64,000 bases of DNA from Lepus europaeus (Eukaryota > Chordata > Mammalia > Lagomorpha > Leporidae), in the NCBI RefSeq assembly GCF_033115175.1, contig NC_084835.1:25811858-25875857 (forward strand), given 5' to 3'. Below are positions 22,241 to 33,661 of this stretch, piece by piece. How positions within the stretch are numbered: position 1 is the first letter of the stretch; each line of letters starts with the position of its first letter. Under the pieces are notes generated by a model that worked only from the letters and a program-made list of their open reading frames with translations, was not told where the DNA came from and ran no database searches. The position numbers and the translations under genes are program-made.

Positions 22241-25200
22241 AGCTTTTATTTAATGACTACAAATTTCATAGGTACAGCTTTAGACATATAGAAGTTCTTC
22301 CCCCCATACATGCCCTCCCACTCCCCACTCCAGTCCCACCTCCTACTCTATCTCCCATCCCATTAAGATTGGTTTTTAATTAACTTGATAACAGAAGATC
22401 AACTCTATACTAAGTAAATATTTCCACAATTTGCACCCACACACACAAAGTATAAAGTACTGTTTGAAAACAAGCTTTACTGTTCATTCTCATAGTACAA
22501 CTCATTAAGGACAGAAGTGCTACATGGGGAGTAAGTGCACAGTGACTCCTGTTGTTGATTTAACAATTGGCACTCTTATTTATAACATCAGTGATCTCCA
22601 GAGGCTTTTGACATGAGCTGCCAATGCTATGGAAGCCTTTTGAGTCCACAAACTCCGTCGGTATTTAGACAGGGCCATAACCAAAGTGGAAGTTCTCTCC
22701 TCCCTTCAGAGAAAAGTACCTCCATCTTTGATTACTCCTTTCTACTAGGGTCTCACTCACAGAGATCCTTTATGTAGATAATTTTTTCCCACAGTGTCTT
22801 GGCTTTACATGCCTGAAATGCTCTCATGGGCTTTTGAGCCAGACTGGAATGCCTTAAGATCTGATTCTGAGGTCAGAGTGCTGTTTAGGGCATTGGTCGT
22901 TCTGAGTCTGCTGTGTGGACTGCTTCCCATGTTGGAACAGTCTCTCTCTTAAAATTCTATCATTATCGCCAGACAATTGGTCTTATTTATGTGATCACGC
23001 TTTTAATCCTATATATATGATCAATACACAGTTAATATCACTTTAACACATAAGATGGCATTAATCCCACCCAACTTAATGGGATTTCGAGTCCCATGGT
23101 AAATTTTTAGTTTTATTCTTAGGGGTAAATCCATGGGGTTGTGTGCCGAACTGTACAGCTCCTCTCTTACTCCCACTTTTTTTTACTGAGATCTATTTTC
23201 AATTGCATTTATACATCTATGATTAATTATATGTCAGAGTTCAACCAGTGGTAGTAAGTAGAAAAAGAAAATAAAAAATAAACTGTTCGACAGTCAAGAC
23301 AAGGGCTGTTCAAGTCATTGCTTCTCATAGTGTCAATTTCACTTCTACAGGTTCCCTTTCACGTGTTCTATTGTCACAGATCAGGGAGAACATATGGTAT
23401 TTGTCCCTTTGGGCTGGCTTATTTCACTCAGCATGATTTTCCACATTCATCCATTTGGTTGCAAATGACTGGATTTTTTTTTAACCACTGTGTAGTATTC
23501 CATAGAGTACATATCCCATAATTTTTTTATCCAGTCTTTCACTGACAGGCATTTAAGTTGATTCCATGTCTTAGCTATTGTGAATTGAGGTACAATAAAC
23601 ATGGAAGTGCAGATAACTCCTTTATTTGCTGATTTCATTTCCCTTGGGTACATTCTTAGGAGTGGGATGGCTGGGTCATATGGTAGGGCTACATTCAGAT
23701 TTCTGAAGTGTCTCCAAACTGTCTTCCATGTTTGCATTCCCACCAACAGTGGATTAGGATACTTTTCCCTCACATCCTCGCCAGCATTTATTGTTTGTTG
23801 ATTTCTATAGGAAAACCATTCTAACCAGGGTAAGGTGAAACCTCATTGTGGTTTTGATTTGCATTTCTGTGACAGCTAGTGATCTTGAACATTCTTTCAT
23901 GTGTGTATTATACATTTGGATTTCCTCTTTTGAAAAATGTCTAAGTCCTTGGCCTATCTCTTAACTGGGTTGATTTGTTGTTGGAGTTTCTTGATCTCTT
24001 TGTAGATTCTGGTCATTAATCCTTTATCAGTTGCATAGTTTGCGAATAATTTCTCCCATTCTGTTGGTTGCCTCTTCACTTTCTTCAGTTTTCTTTTGCA
24101 GTACAGAAACTTCTCAATTTGAAGTAATCTCATTTGTTAATTTTGGCTTTAACTGCCTGAGCCTCTGGAGTCTTTTCCAAGAACTCTTTGCCTGTGCCAA
24201 TGTCTTGCAGGGTTTCCCCAATGTTCTCTAATACTTTGATGGTGTTGGGTCATAGATTTACATCTTTAATCCATGTTGAGTGGATTTTTGTGTGAGCTGT
24301 AAGGTAGGGGTCTTGCTTCATGCTTCTGCATGTGGAAATCCAGTTTGCTTAGCACCTTTGTTGAAGAGACTGCCCTTGCTCCAGGGATTGGTTTTAGATC
24401 CTTGATCAAATATAAGTTGGCTGTAGATGTGTGGTGTTTCTATTCTGTTCCATTGGTCTTGCCATCTATTTTTGTACCAGTACCAGGCTATTTTGATTGT
24501 AATTGCCCTGTATGTCTTGAAATCTGGTATTGTTATGCCTCCGGCTTTGTTTTTGTTGTATAAGATTGCTTTAGCTATTCGAGGTCTCCTATGCCTCCAT
24601 GTGAATTTCAGCAGCATTTTTGCTAGATCTGAGAAGAATGTCTTTGGTATTTTGAATGGTATCACATTGAATCTGTAAATTGCTTTTGGGAGAATGGACA
24701 TTTTGATGATATTGATTCTTCCAATCCATGAACATGGAAGATTTTTCCAATTTTTTGTACCTTCTATTTCTTTCTTTAATTTGTAACTCTCATTGTAGAG
24801 ATCTTTGACATATTTGGTTAAATTTATTCCAAGGTATTTGATTTTTTTTTGTAGCTATTGTGAATGGGATTGATCTTAGAGGTTCTTTCTCATCCATGGC
24901 ATAGTCTGTGTATACAACACTGTTTATTTGTGTGTACTGACTTTATATCCTGCTACTTTACCAAACTCTTCTATGAGTTTCAAGAGTCTCTTAGTGGGGT
25001 CTTTTGGGTCCCCTATATATAGAATCATGTAGTCTGCACATAGGGGTAGTTTGACTTCCTCCTTCCCAATCTGTATTTCTTTGATTGCTTTTTCTTGCCT
25101 AATGGCTCTGGCTATAACTTCCAGGACTATATTGAATAGCAATGGTGAGAGTGGGCAGCCCTGTCTGGTACTGGATCTCAGTGGGAATGCTTCCAACTTT

Positions 25201-25263
25201 TCCCTATTAAATAAGATGCTGACCATGGGTTTGTCATAAATTGGCTTGATTTTGTTGAGGAAT

Positions 25264-25621
25264 GTTCCTTCTTTTTAAAATTTTTTTAATTTATTTTACA
25301 GACAGAGTGGACAGTGAGAGAGAGACAGAGAGAAAGGTCTTCCTTTTGCCGTTGGTTCACCCTCCAATGGCCGCCGCGGTAGCGCGCTGCGGCCGGCGCA
25401 CCGCGCTGTTCCGATGGCAGGAGCCAGGTGCTTCTCCTGGTCTCCCATGGGGTGCAGGGCCCAAGCACTTGGGCCATCCTCCACTGCACTCCCTGGCCAC
25501 AGCAGAGAGCTGGCCTGGAAGAGGGGCAACCGGGACAGGATCGGTGCCCCGACCGGGACTAGAACCCGGTGTGCCAGCGCTGCAAGGCGGAGGATTAGCC
25601 TAGTGAGCCACGGCGCCGGCT
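25264..25621 (-). mobile_element. C-SINE, reverse, young CpG-rich subfamily
   Basis: Carries GACAGAGTGGACAGTGAGAG and CCGTTGGTTCACCCTCCAATG, ending GAGCCACGGCGCCGGC. GGAATGTTCCTTCT at 25259-25272 and 25622-25635 is a perfect 14-base target-site duplication within L1 ORF2. Confidence 0.97.
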
Positions 25622-27408
25622 GGAATGTTCCTTCTATACCCAAGTTCCTTAGAGTTTTCATCATGAAAAGATGTTTTATCAAATGCTTTCTCTGTATCTC
25701 TTGAGATAATCATATGGTTTTTCTTCAGCAGTTTGTTAATTTGACATATTACATTGATTTGCAAATGTTGAACCATCCCTGCATACCAGGGATAAATCGC
25801 ACATGGTCTGGGTGGATGATCTTGCTCTGATGTGTTGTTGGATTCGATTGGCTAGAATTTTGTTGAGGATTTTTGCGTCTATGTTCATCAGGGAAATTGG
25901 TCTATAATTCTCTTTGTTGCATCTTTCAGGTTTAGGAATTAAGGTGATGCTGGCTTTGTATAAAGAATTTGGGAGGATTCCCTCTCTTTCAATTGTTTTG
26001 AATAACTTGAGAAGAATTGGAGTTCTTTAAATGTCTGGTAGAATTCAGCAGTGAAGCCATCCAGTCCTGGGCTTTGCTTTGTTGGGAGGGTCTTTATTAC
26101 TGATCCAATTTCTGTTTTGGTTATTGGTCTGTTTAGGTTTTCTATGGCTTCATGGCTCAATTTAGGTAGGTTGTATGTGTCCAGGAATCCATTTCTTCTG
26201 GGTTTCCCAGTTTGTTGGCATACAACTCTTTGTAGTAATATCTGATGATTATTTTTTTTCCTGTGGTATCTGTTGTTACATTTCCTTTTTCATCTCTAAT
26301 TTTATTGATTTGGTTTTTTTGTTGTTGTTGTTAGTCGGGCCAATGGTGCATCAATTTTGTTTTGTTTTTTCAAAAAAACAGCTCTTTGTTTTGCTGATCT
26401 TTTGTATTTTTTTGGATTCAATTGTTTATTCTCTAATTTTAATTATAGGAGAAAAACAAGTTTTAGGTTTGGTTTGCTGTTGTTTTTCTAGATCCTTGAG
26501 ACGTACTGATAGCTCATTTATTTGGTTCTTTTCAAATTTCTTAATGTAGGCACCTATTACTATAAGCTTTCCTCTTAATACTGCTTTTGCTGAATCACGT
26601 AAGATTTGATATGTTGGACTGTCATCTTAATTTGTTTCCAGAAAGTTTTGATTTCTTCTGTGACCCACTGTTCATTCAGGAGCATGTTGTTCAGTCTCCA
26701 AGTGTTTGCATATGCCCTAGAGATTCCTGAGTTGCCAATTTCCAGCTTCATCCCATTGTGCTCCAAGATACATGGTATGACACATGGTATGATTTCGATT
26801 CTACTTGCTTTATGGCCTAGTATGGTGGTCAATCCTAAAGAAAGTTTCATGCACTGCTGAGGAGAATGTGTATTCTGCAACTGTAGGGTGAAAAGTTCTG
26901 TGGATATCTGTGAGGTCTGTTTGGTCTGTAGTGTCAATTAAATCTGCTGTTTCCTTGTTGATTTTCTATCTGGTTGATCTGTCCATTGCTGAAAGTGGAG
27001 TATTGAAGTCCCCCAATACTACTGTATTGGAGTCTAAGTCCAATATGGTGGCCGTTCTATCAGGTTTTTACAGGATGCCGTTGTAAAGTGATTAGGGAAG
27101 AAACGTGTTCGTCTCGTCCTTTTTTTTTTTTTTTTTCCTCCTCTAGTTTGGCTGGTAGACTATCCCCCACGGGTTCTCTAGGGTTCCAAGCCGGGTTCCC
27201 TCTAGGCTCTTCTTGAAGCTTTTTTGCCAGTGGCTTGGGCTACTTCGGTCTGGTCTCACCTCACTTTCCAGCGCTGGTGCACAGGCTCTCGGCTGTTGGA
27301 GTCCCGAGCTGTGGGCACCCATGCCCTCCACACTAGGTCCACCATGCCCCTCTAATGTCCATAGAGTTTCCTCTGCCATTTTCTCCCTAACTCTTGCCTG
27401 AGACTATA

Positions 27409-27470
27409 CTCTCCACTTTTTTACTTGCTCTTAGCCAAAAGGCCAAGAAGTAATTCTCTCCACTTTTTTA
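27409..27470 (-). pseudogene. Minimal U2 snRNA 5'-end pseudogene with 15-bp target-site repeats
   Basis: The 32 bases at 27424-27455, read on the minus strand, contain CTTCTTGGCCTTTTGGCTAA then GAGCAAG, matching the first 31 nt of U2 snRNA (from memory) apart from a few changes, mostly at CpG sites. The 15-mer CTCTCCACTTTTTTA is perfect at 27409-27423 and 27456-27470. The rest of U2 is missing, so this is a truncated retro-inserted snRNA fragment inside the L1 5' UTR and not a functional RNA gene. Confidence 0.8.
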
Positions 27471-27536
27471 AAACTGTCTTCTCCTGGGCTAGAGCAGTAA
27501 GCTCCCCCGCTACTCCACCATCTTGGAACTGCCTTT

Positions 27537-28420
27537 TTTATTTTTTAATCATCAGTCGTATTGAAATTTGTCAAATGCTTTCCCCACATCAAATTAAATA
27601 CTCGTGTGATTTTTTTTTTTCCTTCTCCCCCTGTTGACCTGGTGCAGTACATCAATTGATTTTCAGATGTTGAAGCAGCCTGGAATAAACCCCACTGCAT
27701 CAGGCTGCAGAACTCTTTTTAGATATTGCTGAATTATTTGATTCATCTGTTAAAAATTTTTTAATCTATATTCATGAAAAACGTGGGTCTGTGTTTTTGT
27801 AGTTTTTCTCTGGTTTCTACGTGAGGATTATACTGGTTAAATGAAAAATGGGAAATGTTACCTGCTCTTCTGTTTCCTGAAAGAAGTTGTGCATGTTGGT
27901 TTCACTTCTTTAAACATTTGTTAAAATGCTCCAGTGAAGTCATCTGGGCTGGGGATTCCTCTGGGGGAGGGGGTTTTAAATTAGGAATTTAATTTCACTC
28001 ACAGGATATTTAAATGACCTTCCATGGGGTGACTTGGGGTGGTCTGTGGTTCTTGACACACTGGTCCGTTTTCTCTAGGCTGGCAGCTTTGTGACTGCCC
28101 CGCTGTATCTGCAGGGTCCGTCGGGATACAGGAGCGTGTATCAGCTCTCTGTCACTCTTCTGAGGGTCAGCCCTTCCACTGAGTTTCCCAGGAACCAGCT
28201 CGCTGGGGCACTGACTATTTTTTCGGTTTCCAGTTTCATATATTTCTGCTCTTTGCCATCTTACTGCCTTCATTCTGTGTTTACTTTGTTCTTCCTTGGG
28301 TTTCTAGATATGGAACTGAGATTTTTTATGTAACATTCTATTATAAGCATTTAAGGCTTTCTACCCCCTCCCCCAACTTTGGGACACCCTCAGTGTGTGG
28401 TCACTCTGGTCATCGTCTTT
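27537..28420 (-). mobile_element. Old L1 fragment, antisense, right part of the split element
   Basis: It starts TTTTTATTTTTTAATCATCAG and continues with GAAATTTGTCAAATGCTTTC and GCCTGGAATAAACCCCACTG, the next words of complement ORF2 after the 21250-21310 part. The right end near 28420 is uncertain. Confidence 0.65.
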
Positions 28421-28689
28421 CTAACAAGTTCGCTGAGATGCCCTTAACTCAATGGTTGCTTACGCGTGTGTCTGCAGGGGGAGCTCTCAGTGCCTCTGCC
28501 TTCTCCTCGCAGGTCCTCCAGGGGGTGCAGGACTTGTGTCTGTGCCTTGGGCACCGGGCTCTGTCACCTGATGGAGCTGATGTCTCCCAGGCTGCTCCAC
28601 GATGAGACCACTCCTTTCTTCTCTGTAATAGAAGCAATGACAGAGATCTTCATCCTCAGCCCTTTTAATTTATTCGTTTACTTACTCCT

Positions 28690-29140
28690 ATCCTAGTATT
28701 CAGTGGCTATGCAACATTAACCTCTTCACACTGTACTGCTCGAAATGACTCCGATTTGGCCAGCCAGGGCCTCTTGAGCCTGTCCCTGTGTCTCTTGGAC
28801 ATGCTGGCCTCACTCCTGCAGCACTAGCTGGTTTTCTGGCACAAAACCACACTCCAGGCTCATCTTTCCTACCCTGGGCTGGAAATTGGTCTTTGCTTCC
28901 TTCCCATGGGAAATGGCGTCTAAAAGTCCAACTCTGGCATTGTGGGGCTCGTGCTATTGGGTGACTGCTGCTCTCAGTCCCACTCCATGGCAGAGCTGGT
29001 GAGCTCGTCCCCACGCGGCATCTATGCACCCTCACCTGCGCATGCATCTCAGCATCCACTGCGGGCTATGTTCACACGGCTGCCTCCAATCCCGGCACAC
29101 GGTCCCGGAGTTCCCTCCAGTTTCCCCCTTTCCTTAAGCC
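28690..29140 (-). mobile_element. Ancient L1 5'-region fragment, antisense
   Basis: CACTGTACTGCTCGAAATGAC, TTCTGGCACAAAACCACACT, CCAGGCTCATCTTTCCTACC and GTTCCCTCCAGTTTCCCCC follow the order of a well-known old mammalian L1 5' region in reverse. Confidence 0.55.
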
Positions 29141-29144
29141 TGGT

Positions 29145-29850
29145 CATCTGGTTCCTGGTATTCAGAAGAAACAGGTGTATGTGATCCATCTTCTCTCTTT
29201 AAGCTTCTGCTGCCAGTGCTGCCCTGCCCACCGGCTCCGGCTCTGCCCCAGGCTGGAGGGGTTGCGCAGCCATCCAGGCTGTCTCCAGCCTTCCCGGTTG
29301 GGGCTCCATGCTACTGCGCCACGTCCCATGGATGCTGTTCTCATCTGGCTTAGCCTCCAGCCCTGGGCCAGGCAGCCCCACACTCCTCCCAGCCCTCACT
29401 GGTTAGCTGATCTGTGTACACGCCCGCTTGGTCCAGCCTGAGCTGATGGCAAACCCCAGACCATGGGTGGGCACCCGGCTGGCCACAATGTGCTTGACTG
29501 AGCTGACCGCACAGCCCTGGGTGGATGCCTTCGCCCCCAGCCTGGGATCCATGTGGGCCTCTCGCCAACGCCAATGCCTTCCGTACCCTCCTGGGAGCCT
29601 CACCGCACTGTGTGCCCGAGGACCGTGGACCTTGTCCTCCAGCCTAGTGACGCACAGACGGGACTGTTCAGGAGGAGAGGGAAGAGAACGATGTGCAGGA
29701 GCAGAGGAAGCTATGTTTTCAGTCGGAAAAATGGACACAAACCACCCATTGCAGAAAGTCCTCAGCGGTGAAGTTACCCCAGACCTCAGGAGCACACACC
29801 GTGTGGAAATTCCATCGATGTCCGAGAGAAATGGGCCAGAACGTATGAGC
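29145..29850. other. Unassigned GC-rich intergenic DNA
   Basis: Overlapping open frames on both strands reach 155 codons because of high GC, but no domain is recognisable. It may continue the L1 5' region to the left. Confidence 0.3.
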
Positions 29851-29860
29851 CTGGCTCAGT

Positions 29861-29862
<2 letters not shown>

Positions 29863-29894
<32 letters not shown>

Positions 29895-30182
29895 AGTAAT
29901 TTATGTGAGACAGTGAAAGGGAGAGTCGGAGAAAGAGGTCTTCTATCTGTTGGTTCACTCCCCAGGTGGCTGCAATGGCTGGAGCTGTGCCAATCCAAAG
30001 CCAGGAGCTTCTTCTGGGTCTCCCAGGCAGGTACAGGGGCCCCGGTACTTGGGCCATCTTCTGCTTTCCCAGGCCACAGCAGAGAGCTGGATTGGAAGAG
30101 GAGCAGCAGGGACTAGAACCAGTGCCCATATGGGATGCCGGCACCACAGGTGGAGGATTAACCTGTGCCATGGCACCAGCCC
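29863..30182 (-). mobile_element. C-SINE, reverse, with target-site repeat
   Basis: T31 leads into GAGTAATTTATGTGAGACAG and the copy ends GCCATGGCACCAGCCC. CCTGGCTCAGTCC flanks both ends (29850-29862 and 30182-30194). Confidence 0.95.
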
Positions 30183-30261
30183 CTGGCTCAGTCCTCCTGT
30201 GTCTACTCCCAAGTCACAGGAATAATGGAAAAAGGAAACATTGACATAAAACGTCTCTAGT

Positions 30262-30540
30262 GGGGCAGATGTTGTGTCACAGTGAGTTAAACCACTGGCA
30301 TCCCATACTGGAGTGCCACCTGCAGTCCCAGAAAGCTCCTTGCTAATGCATCTGGGAAGGCAGCAGAAGATGGCCCAAGTCCGTGGGCCCGTGCACCCCC
30401 ATGGGAGACTAGGATGAAGCTCCTGGCTCCTGGAGTCCTCCTGCTCCAGACCTGACTGCTGTGGCCATCTGGGAAGTGAACCAGCAGATCTCTGTTTCTC
30501 TGTCTTTACACAAATAATTTTTTTAAAAGATCTACCTATT
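30262..30540 (+). mobile_element. C-SINE, forward, diverged
   Basis: GGGGCAGATGTTGTGTCACAG to CTTTACACAAATAATTTTTT, with an internal gap after the head. Confidence 0.82.
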
Positions 30541-30838
30541 TATTTGAAAGTCGCACAGAGAGAAGGAGAGGCAGAGAAGAGGTAGGTCTTTGATCCACTG
30601 ACTCACTCCGCAACTGGCCACAACGGCAAGAGCTGCACTGATCTGAAGCCAGGAGCTTCCTCCAGGTCTCCCACATTTACGCAGGGGCCCCTGGACTTGG
30701 GCCATCCTCCGCTACTTTCCAGACCACGACAAAGAACTGGATTAGACGTGGAACAGCCAGGACTCGAACCAGCGCCCATATGGGATGCTGGCACTGCAGG
30801 CACCAGCTTTACCTGCTACGCTACAAGGCCGGCTTTAA
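30524..30838 (-). mobile_element. C-SINE, reverse, in the tail of the previous copy
   Basis: AGATCTACCTATTTATTTGAA to CTACAAGGCCGGC, followed by AACAAATCAATCTTTAAAAT, which is the resumed tail of the 30262 copy. Confidence 0.88.
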
Positions 30839-30839
30839 C

Positions 30840-31318
30840 AAATCAATCTTTAAAATAAAAATGTCTAATAGGACCTAAAACATAGGAAAGAACCTTCAGT
30901 GGGGAGTGAAGTGATACATAGTCCCTAAGACAAGCATGTGTGAAAAGACTGAAGGAAAATAAATCGGCACTCCAGAATGGGTGCAGGCTGGGCTGAGCCC
31001 CCCCCCCCCACCCCTCCTGCCCCAAGCTGGGAGGCAGATGGAGAGGGCAGGGCTGGGATGTGCCCAGTGGAGCTGGGCAGTTGGCAAGAGGGTCTGTCTC
31101 CAGGGAGGAGCCGTGCGGGGCCTGTGGACACCTGGCCAGGCCTGGTGCATGTGACGTCCTTGTAGAGGAAGGCCGCTGCCTGTGAGGACACCCGCGGACA
31201 TCCCAGCCTCCCACAGTAGCAGCTCTGAGGTTCCAGTGTGGTATAAAGTGCGCCCTGGCAAAGGAATGGCAAAGCACCCAGTGTGCTGCTGGACACAGTT
31301 TGTATCTTTGGTGAGAGT
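30840..31318. other. Unassigned GC-rich intergenic DNA
   Basis: A C10 run lies at 30999-31008. No gene or named repeat is seen. Confidence 0.3.
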
Positions 31319-31624
31319 TTTTTTTTTTTTTTTTTTTTTTAATTTATTTGAAAGAGTTACACAGAGAGCAAAGGAAATGTCGAGAGAGGTCTTCCCTCTG
31401 CTGACTTACTCTGCAGTTTGTTGCAATGGCTGGAACGAGCCGATCTGGAGCCAGGAGCTTCCTCCAGGTCGTCCATGCAGGTGCAGGGGCCATCTGCTAC
31501 TGCTTTCCCAGGCCCCAGCAGAGAGCTGGATTGCAAGTAGAGCAGCGGGACTCGAACCAGTGCCTGAATGGGATGCCGGCACTGCAGGTGGTGGCTTTAC
31601 CCGCTACATCAGAGCGCCAACCCT
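31318..31624 (-). mobile_element. C-SINE, reverse
   Basis: T22 then AATTTATTTGAAAGAGTTAC to CAGAGCGCCAACCC. TTGGTGAGAG before and after is its target-site repeat. Confidence 0.94.
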
Positions 31625-31650
31625 TGGTGAGAGCTTTTAAGAGATCCCTG

Positions 31651-31890
31651 AGGCCTAGGCTAATCCTCCGCCTGCGGCACCAGCACCCCGGGTACTTGTC
31701 CCAGTTGCTCCTCTTCCAGGCCAGCTCTCTGCTGTGGCCTGGAAAGGCAGTGGAGGATGGCCCAGGTGCTTGGGCCCTGCACCCACACAGGAGACCAGGA
31801 GAAGCACCTGGCTCCTGGCTTCGGATCAGCAGAGCAGGGCAGCCTTAGCAGCCATTTGGGGGGTGAACCAGTGGAAGGAAGACCTACCTT

Positions 31891-31949
<59 letters not shown>
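31651..31949 (+). mobile_element. C-SINE, forward, GCTAATCC subfamily, with long (CT)n
   Basis: Head lost; starts GGCTAATCCTCCGCCTGCG and ends in about 25 CT units. GATCCCTGAG flanks it on both sides. Confidence 0.93.
31896..31948. repeat. (CT)n microsatellite
   Basis: About 25 uninterrupted CT units expanded from the SINE pyrimidine tract. Confidence 0.97.
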
Positions 31950-31951
<2 letters not shown>

Positions 31952-31957
31952 TCCCTG

Positions 31958-32236
31958 AGCAGGGTCAATCTGCAGCCCGCAGTGCCAGCATCCCACATGG
32001 GCGCCAGTTCTAGTCCCTGCTGCTCCTCTTCCGATCCAGCTCTCTGCTATGACCTGGGATAGCAGTAGAAGATGGCCCAAGTCCTTGGGCCCCTGCATGG
32101 GCATGGCAGACCCGGAAGAAGCTCCTGGCTTCAAATTGGCCCAACTCTGGTTGCTGCGGCCAATTAGAGAGTGAACCAGCAGCTGGAAGCCTCTCCTCTG
32201 TGTAACTCTTTCAAATAAATAATAAATTTTTTAAAA
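31958..32236 (+). mobile_element. C-SINE, forward, 5' short
   Basis: From GTCAATCTGCAGCCCGCAGT to CTTTCAAATAAATAATAAATT. Confidence 0.9.
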
Positions 32237-32249
32237 ATGTTTAATTTTT

Positions 32250-32585
32250 GGCCGGCGCCGCAGCTCAATAGGCTAATCCTCTGCCTTGCAGCGCCGGCAC
32301 ACCGGGTTCTAGTCCCGGTCGGGGCACCAATCCTGTCCCGGTTGCCCCTCTTCTAGGCCATCTCTCTGCTGTGGCCAGGAAGTGCAGTGGAGGATGGCCC
32401 ACGTGCTTGGGCCCTGCACCCCATGGGAGACCAGGAGAAGCACCTGGCTCCTGCCATCGGAACAGCGCAGTGCGCCGGCCGCAGCACGCCTACCGCAGCG
32501 GCCATTGGAGGGTGAACCAACGGCAAAAAGGAAGACCTCTCTCTCTCTCTCTCTCTCCACTCTGCCTGTCAAAAAAAATAAATGT
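32250..32585 (+). mobile_element. C-SINE, forward, young CpG-rich subfamily
   Basis: GGCCGGCGCCGCAGCTCAATA to CTGCCTGTCAAAAAAAATAA. TGTTTAATTTTT flanks both ends. Confidence 0.96.
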
Positions 32586-32589
32586 TTAA

Positions 32590-32880
32590 TTTTTATAGCA
32601 ATTAACAATTGTATTTGGTTGCAATAATAGAAACCTACTCAACAGTGACTCAAATTAGAGGATTATTTTTGTTTTAGATGCAGGTTATCTCTGCCTGGTG
32701 TCCAGGCCTCTTCTGTCATGCTGCTTTCCCACACTTGTGACTGGACCCTTGTCCTCATGTTCTCAAAATGGCTGCCAGAGTGACAGATGTCATGTGTACA
32801 TTTCAGGAAAGAACGGTAAACGCAAAGATCCAGAAGGCCGTGTTGGCCTGAGTAGCCTCCTACAAAGCTACCCCAGAGGG
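32590..32880. other. Short unassigned spacer
   Basis: No recognisable feature. Confidence 0.3.
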
Positions 32881-33140
32881 CCTAGCAGTGTGGCCTAACA
32901 GTGACACAGGTTTCCCATATGGGTGTCAATTTGAGTCCTGGCTATGCCACTGCCAATCCAGCCCCCAGCTAATGCAGCTGGGAGAGCAGCAGAGGATGGC
33001 CTGAGTCGCTCCTGGCTTCAGTCTAGCCCAGCCCTGGCCATTGTGGTCATCTGGGGAGTCAAACAATAGATTCAAGATCTCTCTCTCATCACTGCCTTTC
33101 AAATAATGAAAATCAACCTTTAAAAAAAAAAAAAAAAAGG
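32880..33140 (+). mobile_element. C-SINE, forward, diverged
   Basis: GCCTAGCAGTGTGGCCTAACA to an A16 tail, with a deletion around the GGGAGACC block. Confidence 0.82.
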
Positions 33141-33362
33141 CAGCTTCCCCAGAACACTCATCTAATCCAGTCTAGAGGCAGCCAGCAGTATGCCTCAACT
33201 CCTAAAACAGTAGAGAATAAAATTCCAATCGATTCTCAGGCAATATAAATGAAAAGGACATTTCTTTAAAGTTGAAATCACAAGATTGTATAGCATTAAA
33301 TCACCCATACCCAAAATCAAAATGCATATGAACCTATAGGTAGCCTCTATTAAAACACAAAC

Positions 33363-33632
33363 TGGGGCCACTGCCTGCAGTGCTGGCATCCCATATGGTC
33401 GCCGGTTCGAGACCCAGTTGCTCCACTTCCGATCCAGCTCTCTATTGCCTGGGAAAGCAGAAGATGGCCCAAGTCCTTGGGCCCCTGCACCCATGTGGGA
33501 GACCCAGAAGAAGTGCCTGGCTTCAGATGGATGCAGCTCCAGCTGTTGCAACCACCTGGGGAATGAACCAGCAGCTGGAGGACCTCTATCTCTGTGAAAC
33601 TCTTTCAGATAAGCAAATCATTAAAACACACA
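33363..33632 (+). mobile_element. C-SINE, forward, 5' shortened
   Basis: GGGGCCACTGCCTGCAGTGCT to TCAGATAAGCAAATCATTAAA. Confidence 0.88.
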
Positions 33633-33661
33633 CAGACTGCTGAATCAAAGCCAACTCACCA

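Larger units (their letters stand above)
21882..27536 (-). mobile_element. Rabbit-type L1 (LINE-1), antisense, internally deleted
   Basis: Read on the minus strand, the 5' UTR occupies about 27536 down to 27060 and starts GGCAGTTCCAAGATGGTGGA. It is followed directly by ORF2 from the middle of the endonuclease domain (EHNGMKLEI and NTWRLNNMLLNEQW near 26640-26760), then reverse transcriptase ([17 protein letters not shown] near 25150; the YADD box reads CADY), the C-terminal half (24318-24701 and 23447-23773) and a 3' UTR ending near 21882. ORF1 and the N-terminal endonuclease are missing, which looks like internal deletion and not the usual 5' truncation. Several frame breaks make it inactive. 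C-SINEs at 21917 and 25264 interrupt it. Confidence 0.9.

Noticed and set aside
25264-25621. Open frames within SINEs
   Set aside because: The same translations recur at dozens of SINE copies in both orientations; they are repeat translations, not genes.
27424-27455. Functional U2 snRNA gene
   Set aside because: Only about 31 of roughly 190 nt are present and no snRNA promoter elements surround it.
29428-29895. 155-codon frame on +
   Set aside because: It runs into a poly(T) SINE tail (poly-Phe end) and overlaps longer-than-chance frames on the other strand.
31896-31948. CRISPR-like or regulatory repeat array
   Set aside because: It is a simple CT microsatellite grown from a SINE tract.
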